64,000 bases of DNA from Listeria kieliensis (GTDB lineage: Bacteria > Bacillota > Bacilli > Lactobacillales > Listeriaceae): NCBI RefSeq assembly GCF_003369925.1, contig NZ_LARY01000004.1, positions 1 to 64,000 on the forward strand, given 5' to 3'. Numbering within the stretch: the stretch's first letter is position 1; each line of letters starts with the position of its first letter. This document shows, one piece after another, positions 27,225 to 36,265 of the stretch. Below the pieces are notes generated by a model that was given only the letters and a program-made list of their open reading frames with translations, was not told the DNA's origin and did not search any database. The position numbers and the translations under genes were made by a program.

Positions 27225-27959
27225 TTATTTGATATTCGTTGCGACAAAGATCAACATCATCGGACGCCTAAACTCATCTTTCATTCCGGGAACAGCGAGC
27301 AGCTTTTCGGGTGGAGTGGGTTCTTTCATTTGATCGACAGTAAATCCATTTTGGCGTAAACTTTCAAAATACTGCGTTAAAGTTCGGTGATATTTTGTCA
27401 CATCTTGACCTAAAAAATGAACGATTCGTTTGCCATCTTCAAAATAGTGATCGACTGGAAAAGAAGTGATGTTCCCCGCTTCATCATAGCTAAAATCCTG
27501 TGAGCCTTCCGCTGTAAATACTGGATGTTCAACAGAAAAAACAAACGCACCATTCGGTTTCAAAAAACGATGTATGTTTTTGACTAACTCATCAAATTTT
27601 TCTACATAATGAAAAGCTAACGAACTAATAACAATATCAAAAGAATTCGCTTCAAAGCGCACCTTTTCAATATCTTCGTGTAAATACTGAACGGCTTCGA
27701 GATTTGTTTTAGCGCGAGCGACTTGCAACATTTTTTCAGAAATATCCACACCTGTCACAGAAGATGCACCCTCTTCCGCTGCGTAAATCGAATGCCACCC
27801 ATAGCCACATCCTAGATCCAGCACATGTTTTCCTTTAAAATCAGGTAGCATTTCTTTTAGCGTTTGCCACTCCCCGGCAGCTTCCAAGCCTTTTTTACTT
27901 CGCTCCATTTGGCTGTAGCTCTCAAAAAAATCGGGATTATCATAGATATTTTCGCTCAT
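27225..27959 (-). CDS. Class I SAM-dependent methyltransferase
   Basis: About 244 residues. The SAM-binding motif I is VLDLGCGYGWHS, motif II GVDISEKML, and the post-motif ISSLAFHYVEKFDELV. It is of the methyltransferase-11/UbiE type. The substrate is unknown. The second ATG (27959) is better spaced from GAGGAGG than the first (27965). It is a single gene between two terminators or intergenic spaces. Confidence 0.85.
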   Translation of the reverse strand: MSENIYDNPDFFESYSQMERSKKGLEAAGEWQTLKEMLPDFKGKHVLDLGCGYGWHSIYAAEEGASSVTGVDISEKMLQVARAKTNLEAVQYLHEDIEKVRFEANSFDIVISSLAFHYVEKFDELVKNIHRFLKPNGAFVFSVEHPVFTAEGSQDFSYDEAGNITSFPVDHYFEDGKRIVHFLGQDVTKYHRTLTQYFESLRQNGFTVDQMKEPTPPEKLLAVPGMKDEFRRPMMLIFVATNIK

Positions 27960-28142
27960 CTTCATTCCTCCTCTTAAGGATACATTTTACTTTTCCCCGT
28001 TTCGCTTTTAGGTAACAAAAATATAACATATTCCACAAGCAAGAACCTAGGGTTTCGGCTAGAAGAATTTGTTCTCAACTAGCTTTTTTCTGCGATTTTA
28101 TGGTACTCTTATCTATAGAAAAAACGGAGAGGAGTCTTCACC

Positions 28143-28253
28143 ATGCCACAAAAAAATTCGTCTAATAAAAAGTTACTCATCAAAATTTCGATTTCTGTCG
28201 TTGCAGGATTATTACTTTTTTATGCGATTATTGTTTGGGCTATTTTACAATAA
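28143..28253 (+). CDS. 36-residue single-pass membrane protein
   Basis: A small gene preceded by GAGAGGAG, translating to MPQKNSSNKKLLIKISISVV... with one hydrophobic helix from about residue 11 to 35 and a basic N terminus. It lies 16 bases before the DUF3311 gene and shares the operon with the solute symporter. I do not recognise a family. The strong ribosome site, tight spacing and clear helix support a real gene, perhaps a transporter accessory peptide. Confidence 0.65.
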   Translation: MPQKNSSNKKLLIKISISVVAGLLLFYAIIVWAILQ

Positions 28254-28269
28254 AGGAGTGACGTAAATC

Positions 28270-28461
28270 ATGAAAAAAGGGATTTTACTCGTTCCCTTCT
28301 TGTTCATTCTTGGCGGGGCAGCATTTGCCAACCGCATTGATCCACATATTTTTGGCATCCCTTTTTTGCTGTTTTGGATCGCTATCGGCACCGTGCTTTC
28401 TTCGCTTTCTGTTCTCCTTCTTTACTACTTTGAAAAAAAGAAAGGAGATGACCGTTCTTGA
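28270..28461 (+). CDS. DUF3311 small membrane protein
   Basis: 63 residues with two membrane helices. The motif FANRIDPHIFGIPFLLFWIAI is the DUF3311 signature. These proteins usually sit beside sodium:solute symporters and may be a small subunit. AAAGGAG precedes the ATG. Its stop overlaps the symporter start (TTGA). Confidence 0.83.
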   Translation: MKKGILLVPFLFILGGAAFANRIDPHIFGIPFLLFWIAIGTVLSSLSVLLLYYFEKKKGDDRS

Positions 28462-29915
28462 CTTCTCTTATCGTCATATCGGCTTTTTTTATTTTAACGA
28501 TTTTTCTTGCGTTACGTGCGCGCAAGAAACAAAAAATGACTTTGCAAAACTGGACGGTGGGAAATCGAAGCTTTAACACGGTTTTCGTTTTTTTACTTAC
28601 AGCCGGAGAAGTCTATACGACTTTTTCTTTTTTAGGTGGAAGTGGATGGACCTATTCGAAAGGGGTATCAGCCATTTATGTGATGGTGTATATCGCGCTT
28701 TCTTACGTCACTTCTTATTTTTTACTTCCGCTCATTTGGGAATATGCGAATAAGCACCGACTCGTTTCACAGTCTGATTTCTTTGCTCGGAAATATCAAA
28801 GTCGTGGGCTCGGTATTTTTGTTGCTGTAATTGGTGTTATTGCAATTATTCCTATCATCGTCATTCAATTAAAGGGACTTGGGATCATCGTCTCTTTGAC
28901 TTCATATGGTCGGATTTCAATGAATACAGCTATCATTATTGGTACACTTGCTATTATTTTATATTCAGTTTTGTCTGGCATTCGAGGGGTGGCTTGGATA
29001 TCTGTTTTAAAAGACTTGATGATTTTATTTGTCATCGTCTTTATGGGCATTTACTTACCGCTTCACTATTATGGTAGTTTTTCAGAGCTTTTCAAGCAAG
29101 TGGAAGCTTTTAAACCAGAATTGCTGACCTTTCCTAAAACGACTTACAGCATCACTTGGTTCATTAGCACAGTCTTATTTTATGTGCTTGGCTTTTATAT
29201 GTGGCCGCAAGTTTTTGCTTCTACCTTTACCGCTAAAAATGCCAATACGTTCCGGAAAAATGCAATTATCAGTCCGCTTTATACATTAATGCTTTTATTC
29301 GTTCTTTTTATTGGTTTTACAGCGGTTTTGCAAGTTCCTGGGCTAACTGGCGAAGAAAGTGACCTCGCCTTGATCAAACTCTCCATCAAAAGTTTCGATC
29401 CTTTCTTTGTTGGAATTATCGGAGCGGCTGGGATGCTCACAGCGCTTGTTCCTGGAGCAATGCTTCTCATGACTGCGAGTACGCTCGTTTCTAAAAATAT
29501 CGTATTTGGTTGGAAAAGTAAACCAAATGAAGCTCGTGTTGCGCTTTGGTCGAAATGCTTTGTGCCAGTACTTGGCTTACTTGCTTGTTTATTTGTTTTT
29601 CAAGGCGGAAATGCACTTGCAGCCATCTTGCAAGTCGGTTATAGCTTGATCGTTCAGCTTTGCCCAGCGCTCTTTGCAAGTCTTTTAAAGAAAAACCCAC
29701 TCACAAAAGAAGGGGCATTCGCTGGGATGGCCGTTGGGATTTTAATTACTATCTTTATCAGCAATTACAGCATGACACTCGCCACCTTGTTTCCAAACCT
29801 ACCGGCAATGATTAGTGACATTAATATTGGCTTCTTACCACTTTTTGCCAATCTATTCGTTGCCATCCTCATCAGCTTAATAACTCAAAAAAACCGTATG
29901 TCATCAGCCGATTAA
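28458..29915 (+). CDS. Sodium:solute symporter (SSS family)
   Basis: A 485-residue transporter with about 13 membrane helices. SSS features include TAGEVYTTFSFLGGSGWTYSKG early in the chain and GAAGMLTALVPGAMLLMTAS in the helix 8 region. The solute cannot be predicted. The TTG start follows AAAGGAGATG and overlaps the DUF3311 gene. The three-gene unit ends in a complex terminator. Confidence 0.88.
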   Translation: MTSLIVISAFFILTIFLALRARKKQKMTLQNWTVGNRSFNTVFVFLLTAGEVYTTFSFLGGSGWTYSKGVSAIYVMVYIALSYVTSYFLLPLIWEYANKHRLVSQSDFFARKYQSRGLGIFVAVIGVIAIIPIIVIQLKGLGIIVSLTSYGRISMNTAIIIGTLAIILYSVLSGIRGVAWISVLKDLMILFVIVFMGIYLPLHYYGSFSELFKQVEAFKPELLTFPKTTYSITWFISTVLFYVLGFYMWPQVFASTFTAKNANTFRKNAIISPLYTLMLLFVLFIGFTAVLQVPGLTGEESDLALIKLSIKSFDPFFVGIIGAAGMLTALVPGAMLLMTASTLVSKNIVFGWKSKPNEARVALWSKCFVPVLGLLACLFVFQGGNALAAILQVGYSLIVQLCPALFASLLKKNPLTKEGAFAGMAVGILITIFISNYSMTLATLFPNLPAMISDINIGFLPLFANLFVAILISLITQKNRMSSAD

Positions 29916-29936
29916 TCGGCTGGTCACATACGGTTT
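29891..29936. terminator. Bidirectional terminator with internal hairpin, holding the symporter stop
   Basis: The outer stem is AAACCGTATGT / ACATACGGTTT (29891-29901, 29926-29936). Inside lies the perfect palindrome CAGCCGATTAATCGGCTG (29905-29922). The symporter stop (29913-29915) is in the inner hairpin. Confidence 0.85.
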
Positions 29937-29938
29937 AT

Positions 29939-31333
29939 TTATTTCTTTTTGGGATTAGATTTTAAGGTGAGTTTAACCACGCATTCAACTTGAGCTGTCA
30001 TTGGAAACATGTCAATGGGTTGCAAATAACGAATGCGATAGCGCTTTTCAAGTTGTGCCAAATCGCGTGCTAATGTACTTGGATTACACGACACATAAAC
30101 AAGCTGTTTGGGTTTCACTTGCAAGATGGAACGAAGCAAGCCCGGCTCAAGTCCAGTCCGTGGTGGATCTACTACTACAATATCCGGTTTATAGCCTGCT
30201 TCTTGCCAAGAATGAAACACTTGTTCAGCAGATCCAACCGCATAGCCCGCATTTTTAATGCCATTTTTTTTAGCATTATGCTCGGCATCAAGTACAGCAT
30301 CTTCGACAACGTCCATCCCCCGAACTTCTCGTACTTTGTTAGCAAGGTAAAGACCAATTGTACCAGCGCCAGAATAAGCATCCACAAGGCTTTCTTCACC
30401 CGTTAACGTAAGCGCATTTTCAACTTCCGCATAGAGCTTTTCAGTTTGACTAGGGTTCAGCTGGAAAAAAGCGCGAGCCGATAAATCAAATTTTAATTCG
30501 GATAGCTCCTCTGTCATTTGTTCCTGCCCAAAAAGCTTTTCAGTTTCAGGTCCAAAAATTAGGGAACTATCGTCTTCTTTCACATTTTGCATGATGGAGA
30601 CAAGATTTGGAAATTTCGCAGTGATTTCTTCAATGAAGCTTCGCCTGCCGCTAAAATTCTTACCTGTTGTTACAAGAACAAGCTGCGCTTCTCCAGTATT
30701 CACGCCCACTCGAACAACAATACTTCGAATATCTCCCGTTTTTTTGCGTTCATCATAGGCTTTTACCCCCAGTTGATTCAGTAAGTCACGTGCCGCATTG
30801 GTTAACTCCACAGTCCGCGAATCTTGTACTAAGCAATCTTCAATTGGAACAAGTTGATGACTTTCGCGCGCGTAAAGTCCCGTTGCCATCTTCCCATCAA
30901 TCATCCGAGCTTGAAATTGACTTTTCCCTCGATAACGAAACGGTTCTTCCGTCCCTATCGTCTCACGGATTTTCAACTTTTTGGTGTTCAACTTGGTGTG
31001 CTTTTCAAGTGCCTGGATTAACAAATCCTTTTTCAAATCAAGCTGCGCACTATATTTTAAATGTTGCAGCTCACAGCCTCCACAAGTTTCATAAACCGGA
31101 CAAGGCGGTGTTACGCGAAATTCCGATTGGCGTTTGATCTTTTCCACATTTGCCACGCAATAATTTGGAAAAACTTTCGTTACTTTGGCCAGTACTTCTT
31201 CACCGGAAAGCGCACCATGTACAAATATGACTGTTTTTTTATGATAACCGATTCCTTCACCATTTATCCCCATTTTTTTGATTTCAAGTGGAAACTTTTG
31301 TCCTACTTTTATCTTTGCTTCGTCCAACCGCAT
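29939..31333 (-). CDS. rlmD: 23S rRNA (uracil-5-)-methyltransferase, RlmD/RumA family
   Basis: A 464-residue RNA methyltransferase. An N-terminal TRAM domain (1-65) precedes a cysteine cluster CPVYETCGGC that may bind Fe-S. The SAM domain has DAYSGAGTIGLYL and VVDPPRTGLEP. The catalytic Cys is in YVSCNPSTLARDL. The family makes 5-methyluridine in 23S rRNA (positions 747 or 1939 in E. coli numbering); the exact target is not told by sequence. A TTG two codons in may be the true start because GGAGG is very close to the ATG. Confidence 0.9.
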   Translation of the reverse strand: MRLDEAKIKVGQKFPLEIKKMGINGEGIGYHKKTVIFVHGALSGEEVLAKVTKVFPNYCVANVEKIKRQSEFRVTPPCPVYETCGGCELQHLKYSAQLDLKKDLLIQALEKHTKLNTKKLKIRETIGTEEPFRYRGKSQFQARMIDGKMATGLYARESHQLVPIEDCLVQDSRTVELTNAARDLLNQLGVKAYDERKKTGDIRSIVVRVGVNTGEAQLVLVTTGKNFSGRRSFIEEITAKFPNLVSIMQNVKEDDSSLIFGPETEKLFGQEQMTEELSELKFDLSARAFFQLNPSQTEKLYAEVENALTLTGEESLVDAYSGAGTIGLYLANKVREVRGMDVVEDAVLDAEHNAKKNGIKNAGYAVGSAEQVFHSWQEAGYKPDIVVVDPPRTGLEPGLLRSILQVKPKQLVYVSCNPSTLARDLAQLEKRYRIRYLQPIDMFPMTAQVECVVKLTLKSNPKKK

Positions 31334-31437
31334 CTCCTCCGTTTCAATTCTTCATCCATACTATCAAAAAACTTTTATTTTGTCACCGCTTTTTAGTATA
31401 ATGAGTGAGAATGGCTTTAGATTAAGGAGGCCTTTTC

Positions 31438-32103
31438 TTGAAAGGAATGGAAAAAAACGTGATTGTACTTGCTGGAATGATTGGAGCTGGAAAAAGCAGC
31501 TATACAGAACTCATCGCAAGAGAACTCGGATCCGTAGCTTTTTATGAAAGCATCAAGGATAATCGGATTCTCGAAATGTTTTATGACGACCCGGCTCGCT
31601 GGGCGTTCGCCTTACAAATTTATTTTCTAAACACGCGTTTTCGTAGTATTAAAGCCGCACTGCGTGATAAAAATAACGTGCTTGACCGAAGTATTTATGA
31701 AGATGCGCTTTTCACACAAATCAACTATGAAGAAGGGAACATCTCAGCACCAGAAATGGATACTTACCTTGATCTGCTTGACAACATGATGGAAGAGCTA
31801 GGTACACTACCCAAGAAAGCGCCTGATTTGATGATTTACCTAAGGGGCAGCCTCGAAACTGTCCTTAAGCGAATTGAAAAGCGTGGTCGCCCCTATGAAC
31901 AAATCCTCGAAAACCCTAGCTTGCTAGACTATTATACACGCCTTCACGCGCGCTATGATAGCTGGTTTGAAAGTTACGATAAGAGTGCCACGCTTGTTTT
32001 TGATATTGATCAAATTGATATTACAAACAGTGAAGATGCTTACGAAGTCATGCAAGCAATCCGAGCAAAACTTTCAGAAATCCATCAACAACCCGCTGAT
32101 TAA
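31438..32103 (+). CDS. Deoxynucleoside kinase (deoxyguanosine/deoxyadenosine kinase type)
   Basis: A 221-residue kinase. The P-loop is GMIGAGKSS, the DRS motif is LDRSIYEDALF, and the LID arginines are in KRIEKRGRPYEQ. It phosphorylates salvaged deoxynucleosides. The TTG start follows AAGGAGG with good spacing. TATAAT (31397-31402) lies upstream. Firmicutes often carry two adjacent kinases (dck/dgk); only one is here. Confidence 0.88.
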   Translation: MKGMEKNVIVLAGMIGAGKSSYTELIARELGSVAFYESIKDNRILEMFYDDPARWAFALQIYFLNTRFRSIKAALRDKNNVLDRSIYEDALFTQINYEEGNISAPEMDTYLDLLDNMMEELGTLPKKAPDLMIYLRGSLETVLKRIEKRGRPYEQILENPSLLDYYTRLHARYDSWFESYDKSATLVFDIDQIDITNSEDAYEVMQAIRAKLSEIHQQPAD

Positions 32104-32143
32104 ATGACAGAAGCAAGCTAAGGATAATCCGAATAACAGAATT

Positions 32144-32181
32144 AAAAATAGCCCTATCTATCAAGATAAAGGGCTATTTTT
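32144..32181. terminator. Bidirectional terminator
   Basis: Stem AAAAATAGCCC / GGGCTATTTTT (32144-32154, 32171-32181), between convergent kinase and yihY-like genes. Confidence 0.9.
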
Positions 32182-32189
32182 GCTATCAT

Positions 32190-33047
32190 TTAGTTGATTT
32201 CACCGATGACGCGTTTTTGCTTCAAGACCGCAAAAGCTGCATTGAGCTCCCCGCCAACCATTAAAATAATTCCTGTTAAATAAAACCACAGCATTAAGAT
32301 AATAATAACACCAATACTCCCATAAGTGGCAGAATAATTAGCAAAGTTATTTACATAATACGCAAAGCCAAGTGAAGTGAGCGACCAACCCACAGTCGAA
32401 AAAATAGCTCCCGGCAAAACGCCTAGGAAACGATTCCGCTTAGCTGGTGCCACCCAGTATAAAAAGACAAAGACAACAAAGATCACCACTACTGTAATTA
32501 GCCACCTCGTATTATTCCAAAAATCCACGAATTCTTTTGAAACATGTAAATGATTAAAAATAAAAAGTCCAATTTGCTGGCCAAATACAAGTAGGATCAG
32601 AGTTACACCAATTGTAGCAATCATTGCAACTGTGAAAACCATTGATAAGAGTCGTTGTAAGATAAAATTGCGCCGATCTGTTACATTATAAGCTTTATTC
32701 AAAGCTTTTGTAACAGCATTCATTCCATTTGATGCCGACCAGAGTGTGGCAATAATCCCAATTGAAAGGAGTCCCCCGTTTCGTTTCGATAGAAGTGAAT
32801 CAAGGTTTCCTTCTAAAAAGTTGATGATTTCTTTTGGAGCAAATTCTTGAATTAAATTAAATACAGAATCTCTGTCAATATTCACATATGCTAGCAAAGT
32901 TGCTGCAATTAAAAGCATTGGAAAAATCGAAAACAGCATATAATAAGCTAACTGCGCTGCATTTCCTGAAACATCATTTTTGCCGATCTGTCGAATGATT
33001 AATTTTGTAACTCGATAAAAACGATTGCTCGTTATTTTCTTAAGCAC
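32190..33047 (-). CDS. YihY/BrkB family membrane protein
   Basis: A 285-residue protein with six membrane helices. Family features are GNAAQLAYYMLFSIFPMLL at the N terminus and YGSIGVIIILMLWFYLTGIILMVGGELNA at the C terminus. It was once called ribonuclease BN, but that name came from an error. The function is unsettled. GTG start follows GGGAGGGG. Confidence 0.87.
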   Translation of the reverse strand: MLKKITSNRFYRVTKLIIRQIGKNDVSGNAAQLAYYMLFSIFPMLLIAATLLAYVNIDRDSVFNLIQEFAPKEIINFLEGNLDSLLSKRNGGLLSIGIIATLWSASNGMNAVTKALNKAYNVTDRRNFILQRLLSMVFTVAMIATIGVTLILLVFGQQIGLFIFNHLHVSKEFVDFWNNTRWLITVVVIFVVFVFLYWVAPAKRNRFLGVLPGAIFSTVGWSLTSLGFAYYVNNFANYSATYGSIGVIIILMLWFYLTGIILMVGGELNAAFAVLKQKRVIGEIN

Positions 33048-33172
33048 TACTTTCCCCTCCCTTCGATAGAATGAAGCGCTAAGCTTTCTCTCGATTACAA
33101 ACTAGCAAAACTCGCATGTCCCTTTATTTTATGATAAAATCTTCAATATTACGAGCAAAAGGGGAATAAAAA

Positions 33173-33397
33173 ATGAATTTAGAACAACCCAGTCAGGAAA
33201 ATGTGGATTTCATTCTCAAAAAAATCACTGAAAAGTTCAAGATGGTTAATGCCTCGGCTTTTGAAAATATGAAGCTTGAACAAGTTCACTATGATTTGTT
33301 AGTGGAGCTTTATCAACTCATTTCTCGCAAAAATTCCTTTAGTCCACGAGAAATGCAAATGTTCGCTGAAGAATTAAGTACAATTCGGAAAAACTAA
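33173..33397 (+). CDS. YfkK/UPF0435 (DUF1128) small protein
   Basis: A 74-residue helical acidic protein with VDFILKKITEKFKMVNASAF, typical of UPF0435. The function is unknown. The last 4 bases overlap the end of the convergent AAC(3)-like gene and there is no room for a terminator between them. Confidence 0.85.
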   Translation: MNLEQPSQENVDFILKKITEKFKMVNASAFENMKLEQVHYDLLVELYQLISRKNSFSPREMQMFAEELSTIRKN

Positions 33398-34194
33398 CAA
33401 TCAAAATAATGCGTGGCAAAATCTATCAAAGCATTCATCTCAAAAATTTTAGAAGGCGCAAGGGCGATTTGTTTCTCAAAGTTTCCTTGTGTCTTTTCAA
33501 ATGCCTCGCCAACTTTTAAAAACTGGTCACTATCATAAGCTTTTTCTTCATAACTTTCAAAAATTCGTTTTCCTGCCTTCATTTTAGCTGCAGTTCCTGT
33601 CTTTACAGGGATTTTTATAGCGTGTTCTTCTGCTAAATGAAGCGATGTGTTTTTATCGTGATCAACACCGAATAAAACAATTTTAGCGTTTTCTAGTTGA
33701 TAGAGTTTTCCAAGCGGAGACTCGTCTCCAAATCCGTGTGAGAGTGAATGATTTTTCACGATCCAGTGCGCATGCTTTCCCCATGCTGTAAATGAATAAT
33801 AAGGATGATCACTCCGAACGACGTCCTTTAAAGCTCGAAAACTTTCAGCAATGACTCCCATGCCCGAGCTCGGCGTCCGGTCCTTGTCAAAAAGTGGCAT
33901 ATTTTGCCTGATTTCTTCCCACCACTCTTCTGGAACTGGTGGATTCTCCCAAAATTTCGGATCGCTTAATCCTCCAGTTTGCGCTGGCATAACGAGTGTC
34001 CCTTCTCTTGTTAACAGTTCTTGAAGCGCATCAATCACTGCAATCGCTCCACCACAAACCCATCCCGCTTGTGAAAGTGAGGCGTGGAAAATAATAGTAT
34101 CCCCTTTTTTTATTCCCGCATTTTGAAATTCCTTGATTAAGCGATCCACAGTAAAAGGCACACTTGAACGGTGGACCGAAGCTTTTTCACTCAT
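33394..34194 (-). CDS. Aminoglycoside N(3)-acetyltransferase family protein
   Basis: About 266 residues of the AAC(3)/YokD fold. Key segments are KKGDTIIFHASLSQAGWVCGG, GTLVMPAQTGG and SSGMGVIAESFR, with the conserved His in HASLS and LAEEHA. It acetylates amines with acetyl-CoA. A homologue stands at the same place in L. monocytogenes, so it is core and need not give drug resistance. The second ATG (34194) has better spacing from GGGGAA than the first (34200). Confidence 0.83.
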   Translation of the reverse strand: MSEKASVHRSSVPFTVDRLIKEFQNAGIKKGDTIIFHASLSQAGWVCGGAIAVIDALQELLTREGTLVMPAQTGGLSDPKFWENPPVPEEWWEEIRQNMPLFDKDRTPSSGMGVIAESFRALKDVVRSDHPYYSFTAWGKHAHWIVKNHSLSHGFGDESPLGKLYQLENAKIVLFGVDHDKNTSLHLAEEHAIKIPVKTGTAAKMKAGKRIFESYEEKAYDSDQFLKVGEAFEKTQGNFEKQIALAPSKIFEMNALIDFATHYFDC

Positions 34195-34210
34195 CTTCAT
34201 TTCCCCTTTA

Positions 34211-34242
34211 AAAAAACTGCAACATCTCTGCCGCAGTTTTTT
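34211..34242 (-). terminator. Terminator of map
   Basis: Stem AAAAAACTGC / GCAGTTTTTT (34211-34220, 34233-34242), just after the map stop on the minus strand. Confidence 0.8.
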
Positions 34243-34247
34243 GTTTG

Positions 34248-35006
34248 TTATTCATTTTCACCTTGGTAAGTCAAAATCTCTGGTCCGTTTTTCGTAATCG
34301 CGATCGTGTGTTCATACTGTGCAGATAATGAACCATCAACCGTTCTCGCCGTCCAGCCATTATCATCCATTTTTGCTTTCCAGCCGCCAATATTTACCAT
34401 CGGCTCAATCGTGATAACCATGCCTTCTTTGAGTCTCGGTCCTTTTCCAGGCGCACCATAATGTGGTACCTCAGGCTTTTCATGAAGAGTTGGCCCAATA
34501 CCGTGCCCAATAAATTCACGAACTACGCTTAAATTTTCATTTTCTACATAAGTTTGAATGGCATGACCAATATCGCCAATTCGGTTCCCCACTTGCGCTT
34601 GCTCAATTCCAAGATATAACGATTTGCGCGTTACATCCATCAAGTGTTTGACTTCATCAGTGACATCGCCAACAGCATATGTCCAAGCGGAATCTGCAAG
34701 AGCTCCGTGATAGTTAACGACCATATCCACCGTAATAATATCACCATTTTTTAGAGGCGTTTTTCTGGGGAAGCCATGACAAATTTCATCATTAATACTT
34801 GCACAAGTTGCGTATTCATAGCCTTCAAATCCTTTTTGCTCCGGTGTTGCGCCTTTACTACGCAAAAATTCATCTGTAAAAACTTCAATATCCCAGCTTG
34901 TTACGCCAGGTTTGATCATTTTAGCAATTTCTTTATGAGTTTCAACTAAAATATCGCCGGCTTTCTTCATTTCATCAATTTCGCGGCGTGATTTAAGTGT
35001 AATCAT
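34248..35006 (-). CDS. map: Methionine aminopeptidase type I
   Basis: Removes N-terminal Met from new proteins. Five metal ligands are visible: Asp in ITVDMVV, Asp in ALADSAWT, His in FIGHGIG, Glu in ITIEPMV and Glu in AQYEHTI. The substrate His lies before HGFP. ATG 35006 gives MITLKSRREI and sits 12 bases after GGAGAGG; the earlier ATG at 35018 overlaps that site. TATAAT (minus, 35046-35051) lies upstream. Listeria also has a second map near the ribosomal genes in other species. Confidence 0.92.
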   Translation of the reverse strand: MITLKSRREIDEMKKAGDILVETHKEIAKMIKPGVTSWDIEVFTDEFLRSKGATPEQKGFEGYEYATCASINDEICHGFPRKTPLKNGDIITVDMVVNYHGALADSAWTYAVGDVTDEVKHLMDVTRKSLYLGIEQAQVGNRIGDIGHAIQTYVENENLSVVREFIGHGIGPTLHEKPEVPHYGAPGKGPRLKEGMVITIEPMVNIGGWKAKMDDNGWTARTVDGSLSAQYEHTIAITKNGPEILTYQGENE

Positions 35007-35092
35007 TGTCTGCTTCATCCTCTCCTAGAAAATCCACTATCCCTAATTATAACGCGCGATTAAAAGAAAAGAAAGCAATCGGCAAAAAAAGG

Positions 35093-35120
35093 TTGCACAA
35101 TTTAACAAGACATTTATAAT
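35093..35120 (+). promoter_or_regulatory. Flavodoxin promoter
   Basis: TTGCAC (35093-35098), 16 bases, TATAAT (35115-35120). The flavodoxin start is 82 bases downstream. Confidence 0.7.
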
Positions 35121-35202
35121 AGAAGTGTTAGTAAATCCATTTATAAAGTTATCTTTGGGATAGCTTTTCAAAAAATATTTCAGAAAATGGTGGTATGAGA
35201 AA

Positions 35203-35655
35203 ATGGCAAAAGTGATGATTGTTTACGCAAGCATGACGGGAAATACACAAGAAATCGCTGATATTCTTGGTGAAGAGCTAGAAAAATACGATATTGAAGT
35301 TGAAATCGAAGAATGTATTAATGTTGAGCCGGAAGAACTGTTGGATTACGATGGAGCTTTAATTGGTGGCTATACGTATGATGATGGACAGCTTCCTGAT
35401 GAATTCGTTGATTTTTATGAAGATATGGCCGATGTTGACTTTTCTGGGAAAGTTTGTGCTTCTTTCGGTTCTGGCGATACTTTTTATGATGAATTTTGTT
35501 TGACGGTTGACCTCGTTGAAACTCGCTTAAAAGAAAAAGGTGCAACGGTTCCTGTCGAAGGTCTTAAGGTCGACTTAGATCCAGATGAAGAGGATGTAGA
35601 GCGCGCTGAGGCGTATGCCAAGAAATACGTCGATGTGTTACTTGGAAACGAATAA
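35203..35655 (+). CDS. Short-chain flavodoxin
   Basis: A 150-residue FMN protein. The phosphate loop is SMTGNTQEIA at residues 10-19, with acidic residues throughout and GSGDTFYDEFCLTVD in the second FMN loop. It carries electrons for reductive enzymes. Single gene with its own promoter and terminator. Confidence 0.92.
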   Translation: MAKVMIVYASMTGNTQEIADILGEELEKYDIEVEIEECINVEPEELLDYDGALIGGYTYDDGQLPDEFVDFYEDMADVDFSGKVCASFGSGDTFYDEFCLTVDLVETRLKEKGATVPVEGLKVDLDPDEEDVERAEAYAKKYVDVLLGNE

Positions 35656-35683
35656 AAAAGATGCCGAATTCGGCATCTTTTTT
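35654..35683. terminator. Bidirectional terminator after flavodoxin
   Basis: A perfect 15-base inverted repeat centred on GATGCCGAATTCGGCATC with A- and T-runs. The flavodoxin stop touches its left arm and the convergent gene's stop touches its right arm. Confidence 0.93.
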
Positions 35684-36033
35684 TAATGCTGCTTTTTAGG
35701 GATAAAAACAAAGAGTGCAAGAATACTGCAGATCGTACAAGTAATCGGGCGCAGGAAAAGGAAGGAATCATAAACTGGTTCCATGAAAAAGCCACTGAAA
35801 GCTAATAGGGCCCACAAAATGACTGCGCAAACACTTTTTTTGCGACTCTTTTTCCCACATAGATACAAAATCCCCGCAATAATCATCCCAATCGTAATGA
35901 TATAACCAAAAATGTCCATTGCCTGTTCAGAAATCGTAAATATATTTATTTGGATGCGGTCAGCGATCTGTATTTGATTAACTAATCCAATAACTGCCAT
36001 AACAAAAGACAACATACTGATAAAAATCCTCAT
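35683..36033 (-). CDS. Small four-helix membrane protein of unknown function
   Basis: About 116 residues with four hydrophobic helices (roughly 5-20, 40-58, 70-85, 95-112 from ATG 36033). Three cysteines occur in the last helix region (TCTICS). No family is recognised. The ribosome site is poor for either the ATG at 36033 or the TTG at 36045. The convergent placement with a shared terminator supports a real gene. Confidence 0.55.
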   Translation of the reverse strand: MRIFISMLSFVMAVIGLVNQIQIADRIQINIFTISEQAMDIFGYIITIGMIIAGILYLCGKKSRKKSVCAVILWALLAFSGFFMEPVYDSFLFLRPITCTICSILALFVFIPKKQH

Positions 36034-36265
36034 TAATAAATCCAATCCCTTTTTCTTTTTATTATAGCAAAAAACTGTTTACTGAAAACCACTTTGCCGA
36101 AAAATTCACAAATTTGTCGTAAATTCACTCCTCTTTTCTGCCAAAATGCATAAAAAACCACAAATATCAGAAAATTAGTTTTATTTAAAAGGTTCCAAAT
36201 CCCGTTGCTTTCCGCTTCATTTTGCGCTACTATAAATCTATGACATTTAAGAGAGGTGTGAAATA

